Shown piece after piece: positions 1 to 6,975 of a DNA stretch of 40,119 nt. A model generated the notes under the pieces. The model saw nothing but the letters and a program-made list of their open reading frames with translations. It was not told where the DNA came from and made no database searches. Both the position numbers and the translations under genes were made by a program. Within the stretch, counting starts at the first letter, position 1; every line of letters starts with the position of its first letter. Origin of the DNA: Caulobacter sp. (GTDB lineage: Bacteria; Pseudomonadota; Alphaproteobacteria; Caulobacterales; Caulobacteraceae); the NCBI GenBank assembly GCA_030678995.1, contig JAUXTQ010000029.1, positions 1 to 40,119 on the forward strand. The letters are read 5' to 3'.

Positions 1-366
1 GACGGTCACCGGCAGGTCGAGGGTGGAGATGGCCTGGCACCAGTAGGCGCCGCCCAGGATGTCGCCCATGGCGTCGGCGTGCGGCTTGCCCTGTTCGGCG
101 GTCAGCAGGCGCTTGAGTTCCTCGACATTGCCCGCCAGCACCCCGGCGATGGCCAGCAGGGCCTCGCGGCGTTTGGCGATCGGCGTGGCTCGCCAGGCCG
201 GGAAGGCGGCGCGGGCGGCGGCGACCGCCTGGTCCAGTTGCTCGCGCGAACAGCCCGGCGCCTGGCCGATGACCTGTTCGTTGGCGGGGTTGAGCACGTC
301 GAAGCTGCCGGCCCCAGCGACGCCCTTGCCGCCGATGGTCATGGTGTAGGTGGTCTCGCTGGACAT
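1..366 (-). CDS. Aldehyde dehydrogenase family protein, N-terminal part (cut by window edge)
   Basis: NAD(P)-dependent aldehyde oxidation to the acid is the role of this family. Only the first ~122 residues are in the window; the rest lies before base 1. The reading MSSETTYTMTIGG, then FDVLNPANEQVIGQAP, then the AVAAARAAFPAW helix and the KPHADAMGDI stretch is the standard N-terminal part of an ALDH Rossmann domain. The catalytic Cys and Glu would lie outside the window, so substrate cannot be judged. The start at 366 is the first ATG and is preceded on its strand by a purine-rich GGGAGAG. It diverges from the SDR/acyl-CoA dehydrogenase pair across about 130 bp, which hints at a shared catabolic theme (inference). 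Confidence 0.85.
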   Translation of the reverse strand, partial: MSSETTYTMTIGGKGVAGAGSFDVLNPANEQVIGQAPGCSREQLDQAVAAARAAFPAWRATPIAKRREALLAIAGVLAGNVEELKRLLTAEQGKPHADAMGDILGGAYWCQAISTLDLPVTV

Positions 367-495
367 CGCTCTCTCCCTGGCTCGTTGGCCGCAGATTGCG
401 CCCATGACGCCCGGTCAGCCAAGCGGCTCCGGAGTCACCGCGCTTGTCTTCCCGTGGGGCGCCCGCCCATCATTGGGGCGACAGGGAGAGACACC

Positions 496-1302
496 ATGGG
501 AAACAGTCAGGCCGGCAAGACGCTGTTCGTCGCGGGCGGGTCCAGCGGCATCAACCTGGGCATCGCCCGCAAGTTCGCCGCCGAGGGGGCCAACGTCGCC
601 CTGATCAGCCGCAGCCCCGAGAAGATCGCGCTCGCGGCGGCCGAGATCGCCGGGATCAACGGCGGCCGGGCCATCGGCATCGCCGCTGACGTGCGCGATT
701 ACGCCGCCGTCGAGGCCGCTCTGAAGGCCACGCACGACAAATGGGGCGACATCGACACGGTCATCTCCGGCGCGGCGGGCAACTTCGTCGCCCCGGCGCT
801 GGGCATGTCGGCCAACGGCTTCAAGACGGTGGTCGACATCGACCTGATCGGCACCTTCAACGTGCTGCGGGCCTCGTTCGAGTTCCTGCGCCGGCCGGGG
901 GCCTCGCTGATCTCGATCACGGCGGGCCAGGCCACGCGCGCCTCGATGTTCCAGGCCCACGTCTGCGCCGCCAAGGCGGGCATCAACATGCTGACCCAGT
1001 GCCTGGCGCTGGAGTGGGGTCCGGCGGGCGTTCGGGTCAACGCCATCTCGCCCGGCCCGATCGCCGACACCGAGGGCATGGCGCGACTGGCCACCACGCC
1101 GGAGGCCGAGGCCCGGGTGAAGGCCCGCGTGCCGCTGCGCCGCTACGGCACCAAGGACGAGATCGGCGACGCCGCCCTGTTTCTGAGCTCCGACGCCGCC
1201 CGCTACATCAACGGCGCCATCTTGCCGGTCGACGGCGGCTCCGGCTGCGGCGACGGCGGGGGCGACGCGCTGGGCAACTTCGCCGCCGCGGCCTTCAGCT
1301 AG
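496..1302 (+). CDS. SDR oxidoreductase, 2,4-dienoyl-CoA reductase (DECR2)-like
   Basis: Predicted NADPH-dependent reductase acting on unsaturated acyl-CoA in beta-oxidation. The 268-aa protein has an N-terminal Rossmann motif (GGSSGIN, residues 14-20), an AAGNF stretch near 93-97 typical of dienoyl-CoA reductases, and the SPGPIADTEG segment and C-terminal VDGG found in the peroxisomal DECR2 group. The classical SDR Tyr of YxxxK is absent: Val156 occupies that position before Lys160, as in DECR enzymes, which also lack it there. The third glycine of the nucleotide loop is Asn20. Start at ATG 496 is chosen because AGGGAG precedes it by 6-7 bases; a longer in-frame opening upstream has no family similarity. 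It sits 35 bp before an acyl-CoA dehydrogenase, probably one operon. Confidence 0.85.
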   Translation: MGNSQAGKTLFVAGGSSGINLGIARKFAAEGANVALISRSPEKIALAAAEIAGINGGRAIGIAADVRDYAAVEAALKATHDKWGDIDTVISGAAGNFVAPALGMSANGFKTVVDIDLIGTFNVLRASFEFLRRPGASLISITAGQATRASMFQAHVCAAKAGINMLTQCLALEWGPAGVRVNAISPGPIADTEGMARLATTPEAEARVKARVPLRRYGTKDEIGDAALFLSSDAARYINGAILPVDGGSGCGDGGGDALGNFAAAAFS

Positions 1303-1337
1303 ATCACAGAAAAATCAGACCAATAGGGAGATCAGGC

Positions 1338-2573
1338 ATGTCCATCGACTTCGAGATTCCGCCGGAGGCCAAGGCCATCCGCGAGAAGGTCCGCCAGTGG
1401 GTCAACGACGAGTGCCGGCCCGCCGAGAAAGCGCTTCTCGCCGGCGGCGATTACAAGACCATTCTCGGCGAGCTGCGGACCAAGGCTCGCGCCCAGGGCC
1501 TGTGGTGTCCGTTCATTCCGGTGGAGTACGGCGGCATGGGTCTGGGGCCCCTGGCCAACGCCCTGGTGCAGATGGAGCTGGGCGAGAGCTATCTGGGCGC
1601 CCTGTCGATGAACACCCAGGGTCCCGACGACGCCACCATGCTGACCCTGCTGACGCACGGCACCGACTACCAGAAGGAAAAGTTCCTCAAGCCGTTGCTG
1701 AACGGCGAGAAGCGCATCTGCTACTCGATGACCGAAAAGGCCGCCGGCGCCGACGCCACGGGCATGCAGACCCGCGCGGTCAAGGACGGCAACGAGAACT
1801 ACATCCTCAACGGCGAGAAGTGGTTCTCCTCCGCCGCGTCGGTCGCCGACATCGCCCTGGTGATGGCCAAGACCGATCCGGACGCGCCGCGGCACCAGCA
1901 GTTCTCGACCTTCATCGTCGAGCTGCCCAACCCCGGCTACCGCATTGTCCGTGACATCGAGACCATGGCCGCCGAAGGCCCGCTGTCGCACATCCTCGGC
2001 GGCGGCCACGCCGAGGTCGAGATCAAGGACCTGGTCGTGCCGGCCGAAAACCTGCTGGGCGGCGAGGGCGGTGGCTTCAACATGGGCCAGCACCGCCTGG
2101 CCTACGGCCGCCTGCGCCACGGGATGCACAACGTCTCGATGGCCCAGCGGGCGCTCGACCTGGCCGTGGCTCACGTCACCAGCCGCTCGACCTTCGGCAA
2201 GCCGCTGCACGAGCGCCAGGGCGTCCAGTTCATGCTCGCCGATTGCGCGCAGGACATCTACATCGCCCGCCTGATGCTGCTGCACATCGCCTACAAGGCG
2301 GAGAAGGGCCTGGACCTGCGCCAGGAAAACGGCATCGCCAAGGTCTACCTGGCCAACATGGTCCACCGGGTGGTCGACACGGCCATCCAGCTGCACGGCG
2401 CCCTGGGCTACTCGATGGATACCCCCCTGGCCCGCTGGTACACCCACATCCGGTCGCAGCGGCTGGTCGACGGTCCGGACGAGGTCCACCGCTGGACCAC
2501 CGGCCGCAACGTCATCAAGGCGTTCCAGAAGGACGGCACCACGGCCGGCGCCTGCGGCGGGGATCTGCTCTAG
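1338..2573 (+). CDS. Acyl-CoA dehydrogenase (ACAD10/11-like)
   Basis: FAD flavoenzyme that introduces the alpha-beta double bond into acyl-CoA, passing electrons to ETF. The 411-aa protein has the full fold: N-terminal helical domain, the middle beta domain with YSMTEKAAG and NGEKWFSS (FAD/substrate contacts), and the C-terminal helical domain with RSTFGKPL and QLHGALGYS. At the site where medium-chain enzymes carry the catalytic Glu, this one reads DGPDEVHR with Asp378, a form I associate with the ACAD10/11 subgroup. GGGAG lies upstream of ATG 1338. It follows the dienoyl-CoA-reductase-like SDR, so the pair probably handles an unsaturated or branched acyl-CoA. Its TAG stop shares the bases CTAG with the convergent selU stop. 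Confidence 0.9.
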   Translation: MSIDFEIPPEAKAIREKVRQWVNDECRPAEKALLAGGDYKTILGELRTKARAQGLWCPFIPVEYGGMGLGPLANALVQMELGESYLGALSMNTQGPDDATMLTLLTHGTDYQKEKFLKPLLNGEKRICYSMTEKAAGADATGMQTRAVKDGNENYILNGEKWFSSAASVADIALVMAKTDPDAPRHQQFSTFIVELPNPGYRIVRDIETMAAEGPLSHILGGGHAEVEIKDLVVPAENLLGGEGGGFNMGQHRLAYGRLRHGMHNVSMAQRALDLAVAHVTSRSTFGKPLHERQGVQFMLADCAQDIYIARLMLLHIAYKAEKGLDLRQENGIAKVYLANMVHRVVDTAIQLHGALGYSMDTPLARWYTHIRSQRLVDGPDEVHRWTTGRNVIKAFQKDGTTAGACGGDLL

Positions 2574-3643
2574 GCTTGTGAGGGCAGGGCCTGGACCAGC
2601 CGGACGATCTCGTCCGCCGCTTGGTCCAGGCTCTGTCCGTCCAGCGTCTCCACCGCGATCACCGCCAGCGGTTCGCGGCCGTCCTTGCGGCGGCCGCGGC
2701 GGTAGGCCGGGTCGTAGTGAAGCTCCATCAGCGCCTCGGCCAGGGCCGCGTAGTCGCCGGCCGCCAGCAGGGCGCGCCAGCCTTCCAGCCGCGTCTGGCT
2801 GGGATGCACGGGCAGCCGGCCCAGCACCGCCTCGATCAGGTCGTGGTCGGCGGTGATGTCGCTGTAGGCGCTCACAAGGTAACGGGCGCGCGCCTCTCGC
2901 GGGGCGGCCACCTCGATGCGCGGCGCCGCCTGCATCCGCGCCCACAGAGCCGGCGGGACCATCAGGTCGCCGATCCGGCTGGATTCCGCCTCGACCACCA
3001 CCAGCCGGGCCGGATCGAGGGCCTCCATCGCCCGCAGCAACGCGGATTCGAAGCCCTTCTGGTCCGGCTGCGGCTGTCCGGGCAGGCCGCCGAACAGCGA
3101 GCCGCGATGGCCGGCCATGCCCTCCAGGTCGAGGGTCTGCAGGCCGCGCGCACCCAGCCGGCCGAGGATCTCGGTCTTGCCGGTCCCGGTGTCGCCGTCG
3201 AGCAGAACCACCTTCAGCGGCCAGGTCTCGTCATAGAGCCGCGCCTGCACATGCCGCCGGTAGGTCCGGTAGCCACCCGCCAGCAGGCTGGTGCGCCAGC
3301 CGATTCGCGACAGGATGGTCGCCATCGACTCCGACCGCTGCCCGCCGCGCCAGCAATAGACCAGCGGGGCGAAGGTCTGCGGCCGGTCCGCCAGCGCCGT
3401 CTCCAGATGCCGGGCGATGTTGCGGGCCACATAGGCCGCCCCGATCCGGTTGGCCTTCAGGCGCGACTCCTGGACATAGATGGTCCCCACCTCGGCCCGC
3501 TCCTCATCGGTCAGCACGGGCAGGTTGATCGCCCCCGGCAGGTGGTCCTTGGCGAACTCGCCGGGGCTGCGCACGTCGATGATCGTCTCGTACCGCGCCA
3601 GCGATGCGGCGTCGGCGGTCTGCAGCGTCAGGATGCGCGACAT
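2570..3643 (-). CDS. selU: tRNA 2-selenouridine synthase
   Basis: Replaces sulfur by selenium in 2-thiouridine at the wobble position of some tRNAs, via a geranylated intermediate, using selenophosphate. The 357-aa protein has an N-terminal rhodanese domain with the catalytic loop VYCWRGGQRS, Cys97 being at the same number as in E. coli SelU, followed by a P-loop GDTGTGKT at 150-157. Length matches the family. I take MSRILTLQ at 3643 as the start; the frame runs upstream but the added residues resemble nothing and would run into the selD leader. It diverges from selD, which makes its selenium donor, and converges on the acyl-CoA dehydrogenase with overlapping stop codons. Confidence 0.93.
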   Translation of the reverse strand: MSRILTLQTADAASLARYETIIDVRSPGEFAKDHLPGAINLPVLTDEERAEVGTIYVQESRLKANRIGAAYVARNIARHLETALADRPQTFAPLVYCWRGGQRSESMATILSRIGWRTSLLAGGYRTYRRHVQARLYDETWPLKVVLLDGDTGTGKTEILGRLGARGLQTLDLEGMAGHRGSLFGGLPGQPQPDQKGFESALLRAMEALDPARLVVVEAESSRIGDLMVPPALWARMQAAPRIEVAAPREARARYLVSAYSDITADHDLIEAVLGRLPVHPSQTRLEGWRALLAAGDYAALAEALMELHYDPAYRRGRRKDGREPLAVIAVETLDGQSLDQAADEIVRLVQALPSQA

Positions 3644-3758
3644 GATCAGGCGGCCGTCATCTGCTGGTTTCCATCCCAAGGGCGTCGATCCCATGGCTGT
3701 AGGGGACTTTGCGCCCATCGTTCAATATGAAGCGGCAGACTTGAAGGAGACGCCACCC

Positions 3759-4805
3759 GTGCCCGATCCCGTCCGACTGACCTCGCTGGCCCATGGCGGC
3801 GGCTGCGGCTGCAAGCTGGCGCCGGGGGTGCTGCGCGAGATTCTCGCCGGCACGCCGGCCGCGGCGGTCTTCCCGGACTTGATGGTCGGGACCGAGACCT
3901 CCGACGACGCGGCGGTCTGGCGGCTCAATGACCAGCAGGCGCTTGTCGCCACCACGGACTTCTTCATGCCGGTGGTCGACGACCCGTTCGATTTCGGCCG
4001 CATCGCCGCGACCAACGCCCTGTCGGACGTCTACGCCATGGGGGCGACGCCGATCTTCGCCCTGGCTCTGGTCGGCATGCCGGTGGACCGCCTGCCGGTG
4101 GAGACCATCCAGCAGATTCTCGCCGGCGGGGCTTCGGTCTGCGCGGCGGCGGGCGTGCCGATCGCCGGCGGCCATTCGATCGACAGCGTCGAGCCGATCT
4201 ACGGTCTGGTGGCGCTGGGCCTGGTGCATCCCGACAGGGTCCTGACCAACCGTGGCGCGAAAGCGGGCGACGTGCTGATCCTGACCAAGGCGCTGGGCGT
4301 CGGCATCCTCAGCGCGGCCTTCAAGCAGGAGCGGATGCCGGCCGGCGGCTACGCGGCGATGATCGCCTCGACCACCCAGCTCAATACCGTTGGCGCGGCG
4401 CTCAGTGGGACGCCGGGCGTGCATGCCGTCACCGACGTCACCGGCTTTGGCCTGCTGGGCCATCTGCTGGAGATGTGCCGGGGCGCGGGCCTCGCCGCCG
4501 AGATCGACGCCAACGCGCCGGCCCTGCTGACCGGAGTGGAGGACCTCGCCACCGGCGGCGTCCGCACCGGCGCCTCGACGCGCAACTGGGCCAGCTACGG
4601 CGAGGCGGTCAGCCTGCCGGCGGGCTTCCCGGACTGGCGGCGGGACATCCTCTGTGACCCCCAAACCAGCGGCGGGCTGCTGGTCGCCGTCGCGCCCGAT
4701 CAGGCGCCGGCCGTCCTGGCGCAGGTGATCGACGCGGGGTTCGGCGCCTCCCGGATCGTCGGCCGGCTGGTCGAGGGGCCGGCCCGGGTGCGCGTCGCAG
4801 GCTGA
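3759..4805 (+). CDS. selD: Selenide, water dikinase (selenophosphate synthase)
   Basis: Makes selenophosphate from selenide and ATP, the selenium donor for selenouridine (SelU next door) and selenocysteine. The N-terminus reads VPDPVRLTSLAHGGGCGCK, which aligns without gaps to the E. coli start and places the catalytic Cys at 16 and its partner at 18. A Cys, not selenocysteine, is encoded. I choose GTG 3759 because AAGGAGA (3744-3750) sits 8 bases before it and the length (348 aa) then equals the family length; an in-frame ATG at 3693 would add 22 residues with no homologous counterpart. Other family segments visible are TSDDAAVW, TTDFFMPVVDDP, GGHSID and CDPQTSGGLL. No selA, selB or selC is in the window. 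Confidence 0.95.
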   Translation: MPDPVRLTSLAHGGGCGCKLAPGVLREILAGTPAAAVFPDLMVGTETSDDAAVWRLNDQQALVATTDFFMPVVDDPFDFGRIAATNALSDVYAMGATPIFALALVGMPVDRLPVETIQQILAGGASVCAAAGVPIAGGHSIDSVEPIYGLVALGLVHPDRVLTNRGAKAGDVLILTKALGVGILSAAFKQERMPAGGYAAMIASTTQLNTVGAALSGTPGVHAVTDVTGFGLLGHLLEMCRGAGLAAEIDANAPALLTGVEDLATGGVRTGASTRNWASYGEAVSLPAGFPDWRRDILCDPQTSGGLLVAVAPDQAPAVLAQVIDAGFGASRIVGRLVEGPARVRVAG

Positions 4806-4831
4806 CGAAATCCCGGCCGCGCCGTCGTCTT

Positions 4832-4845
4832 TTGACCGGCGTCAA
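4832..4845. promoter_or_regulatory. FNR/FixK-type box upstream of the lipoprotein gene
   Basis: The sequence TTGAC-CGGC-GTCAA is a perfect inverted repeat in the FNR-family spacing of five-four-five. Its centre is 91 bp before the lipoprotein ATG at 4930. The half-site has C in place of T at the fifth base, a change accepted by many alphaproteobacterial FNR/FixK proteins. Confidence 0.7.
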
Positions 4846-4929
4846 GGCGGACCCCTCCGAAATGCCGACAGTGATCGACACGCCGGAGCCGCCCGGATCG
4901 ATCTTTGACCTTTCTGGAGGGGAGTCGTC

Positions 4930-5424
4930 ATGAACGGGATTCGGATCAGCGTCCTGGGGATGCTGGCGCTCGGCCTTGTCGGTTGCGCATCCACCGGCGA
5001 CGCGGCGTCCGGCCGCCGGTCCGACGCTATGAGCGGCGCGGTCAGCCAGCCCTTCAGGGACCTTGGCATGATCCGCAAGCCCATTCCGGACGCGCTGGCA
5101 AAGGCCACGGCGTCGCCCTACGCCACGGAAGTCCCGCCCGACTGTGCGGCGATCACCGGCGAGATCGCCACGCTCGACGCGGTTCTGGGCCCGGATTTGG
5201 ACGGAGTGAAGGGCGACCAGGCCAGCGACGCCGAAGAGATAATCATCGGCGCCCTGCGCGGCGCCCTGGACCTGCCTTTCCGGGGCATCGTCCGTCGCAT
5301 CAGCGGCGCCGAGAAGCGGGACCGCGCGCGCGTCGCCGCCGTCCTGGCGGGGATGGTTCGCCGCGGCTATCTCAAGGGCATCGGCCTGGGCGCCCGTTGC
5401 CCCGGAACGGCGCCTGCCGGCTGA
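4930..5424 (+). CDS. Hypothetical lipoprotein behind an FNR box
   Basis: I do not recognise the family. The 164-aa product starts with a short signal peptide (MNGIRISVLGMLALGLVGCA) and a lipobox LVGC with Cys19, so it should be lipidated and anchored in an envelope membrane. The mature part is mainly polar and probably helical; Cys residues near 77 and 159 could form a disulfide. There is no transmembrane segment after the lipobox. GGAGGGGAG directly upstream of ATG 4930 is a strong ribosome binding site. The FNR-type box at 4832-4845 suggests induction at low oxygen. It converges on pfkB with only two bases between the stop codons. The lipoprotein call is safe, the function is unknown. Confidence 0.8.
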   Translation: MNGIRISVLGMLALGLVGCASTGDAASGRRSDAMSGAVSQPFRDLGMIRKPIPDALAKATASPYATEVPPDCAAITGEIATLDAVLGPDLDGVKGDQASDAEEIIIGALRGALDLPFRGIVRRISGAEKRDRARVAAVLAGMVRRGYLKGIGLGARCPGTAPAG

Positions 5425-5426
5425 AC

Positions 5427-6365
5427 TCAGACCGGGGAGACGGCCACCATCGGCAGCAGGCGCTCCACCTCGGCCGCCTCGCAAAGGCCCGTGCCCGGCG
5501 ACAGCAGGGCGGCCGAACCGGCGGCCATGCCCAGTCGGAAGGCGTCCTCGATGGGCCGGTCCGCGGCCAGGGCATGGACCATGCCGGCCAGGAAGCTGTC
5601 GCCGGCGCCCACGGTGCTGACGGGGCGGATCGGGAGCGCCGGCGCCCGCCACGCCCGATCCGCGGCGACCAGCAGCGCGCCGGCCTCACCCAGGGTCAGG
5701 GCGACCAGCTCGGCGCCGCCGCGGGCAATGATCTCGCGGGCGGCCGCCAGGCGTTCGCCATCGTCATCCAGCGGCATGCCGGTGAGATCCTTCAGCTCGC
5801 GAAGGTTGGGCTTGATCAGATAGACCCCCGCCTTGAGGCCTGCGGCCAGCGCCGGGCCGGAGGCGTCCAGGACCATGCGGTCGCCCGCCGTCCTGGCGTT
5901 GCTGGCCAGCCGGGCGTGGAAGTCGGCCGGTACGCCGGGCGGCAGGCTGCCGCTGGCGACGATGATCGCCGGTCCGTCGCCCGGCTCGATCGCCGAGTCC
6001 AGGCAGGCGGACCATTCGGTCCAGGACAGCTCCGGGCCTTCCAGGACGAAACGGTACTCTCGCCCCGTTGATCGCTCGAGAACCGTGAAGTCCTCGCGCG
6101 TCTCGCCGGCGATGGGGATGGCCAGGGTGGGAACGGCCTCGGCCTCGAGCAGGCGGGCCAGCATCTCGCCGGGCAGGCCGCCGGCCGGGAAGATCGCCTG
6201 GACCTCGCCGCCCAGCCGCCGGATCACCCGGGCGACGTTGATCCCGCCGCCGCCGGCGTCCCGCCTCGCGGGCCCGCAGCGCAGCTTGATCGATGGCTCC
6301 AGGCGCTCGACGGAGGTCGAGACGTCAATGGCCGGATTGATGGTGACGGTGATAATGTTCTGCAT
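5427..6365 (-). CDS. pfkB: 6-phosphofructokinase II (PfkB-type sugar kinase)
   Basis: ATP-dependent kinase of the ribokinase/PfkB fold, expected to phosphorylate fructose 6-phosphate. The 312-aa sequence follows E. coli PfkB closely: ITVTINPAIDVS at the start, KLRC, GGGGINVARVI (38-48), IFPAGG, SGSLPPGV, IKPN, and the catalytic GAGDS anion-hole motif at 253-257 with Asp256 as base. A 1-phosphofructokinase or tagatose-phosphate kinase is the alternative, but the KLRC and IFPAGG details favour PfkB. It diverges from a PAS_5 gene across an intergenic FNR-type box whose centre is 49 bp from its start, so it is probably induced at low oxygen and would supply glycolytic ATP. Confidence 0.88.
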   Translation of the reverse strand: MQNIITVTINPAIDVSTSVERLEPSIKLRCGPARRDAGGGGINVARVIRRLGGEVQAIFPAGGLPGEMLARLLEAEAVPTLAIPIAGETREDFTVLERSTGREYRFVLEGPELSWTEWSACLDSAIEPGDGPAIIVASGSLPPGVPADFHARLASNARTAGDRMVLDASGPALAAGLKAGVYLIKPNLRELKDLTGMPLDDDGERLAAAREIIARGGAELVALTLGEAGALLVAADRAWRAPALPIRPVSTVGAGDSFLAGMVHALAADRPIEDAFRLGMAAGSAALLSPGTGLCEAAEVERLLPMVAVSPV

Positions 6366-6407
6366 GGCTGACCGGCCGCACGGTCACCCGGCTTCCGAAC
6401 CGGCGCC

Positions 6408-6421
6408 TTGAGCGATATCAA
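6408..6421. promoter_or_regulatory. FNR/FixK-type box between pfkB and the PAS_5 gene
   Basis: TTGAG-CGAT-ATCAA differs from TTGAT-N4-ATCAA at one base. It lies in the divergent intergenic region, centre 49 bp from the pfkB start (minus strand) and 81 bp from the PAS_5 start (plus strand), so it could serve both directions. Confidence 0.65.
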
Positions 6422-6495
6422 AGCGACTGCGGCGAGGGCCGTGCTACCCGAATTCCTCGACCCGACATGAGACGACCCGGCCCGGAGGCCAGCCC

Positions 6496-6939
6496 ATGAC
6501 GCGACCCTTTGCCCTGCCCAAACACCTTTCCCCCGACCTCGCCAGGGTGAAGGCCTACTGGGCGAGCCTGCTGCGCGGCTCGGCGGAGATTCCCTTCTGG
6601 GACGACCTGGACCTCACCGCCCTGCCCGATCTCTCGGGCCGGCTGTTTCTGGTCGGCGTGTTCAGCAATCCGGAGCGATTTCGCCTGGATGTCATCGGCG
6701 AGGACATCTTGTCGGCCCTTGCCGCGCCGGTGGCCGGTCTGTTCATCGACGAAACCGCCAGTTCGCCGCCGTTCGATTTTCTCGGGTCGCAGGGCAGCGC
6801 CACCGTCGAGGCCGCCGCCCCGACCTGCGGAGAGGGTGTCCTGCCGGACGGCCGGAGCTATCGCCGGCTCCTCCTGCCCATGTGGGGTGACGGGCGGCTC
6901 AGCATGCTGCTGGGCGTCGTCGACTGGAGCCGGGACTGA
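6496..6939 (+). CDS. PAS_5 domain protein
   Basis: The 147-aa protein fits the PAS_5 family (PF07310), small single-domain proteins frequent in Alphaproteobacteria. The N-terminal LARVKAYWASLLRG helix, the SGRLFLVGVF strand and the C-terminal RLLLPMWGDGRLSMLLGVVDW segment are its hallmarks. No output domain, signal peptide or membrane segment is present, so it is a soluble sensor or adaptor of unknown ligand. CGGAGG precedes ATG 6496. The gene shares an FNR-box intergenic region with pfkB and is followed 36 bp later by the P-type ATPase, with which it may form an operon. Confidence 0.8.
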   Translation: MTRPFALPKHLSPDLARVKAYWASLLRGSAEIPFWDDLDLTALPDLSGRLFLVGVFSNPERFRLDVIGEDILSALAAPVAGLFIDETASSPPFDFLGSQGSATVEAAAPTCGEGVLPDGRSYRRLLLPMWGDGRLSMLLGVVDWSRD

Positions 6940-6975
6940 TCCACGTCCGCGGCGTGACGGCGGCGGAGAGAGTCC

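Noticed and set aside
741..1337. In-frame extension upstream of the acyl-CoA dehydrogenase that would lengthen it by about 200 residues
   Set aside because: The added residues are an out-of-frame reading of the SDR gene; the ATG at 1338 gives the normal family length.
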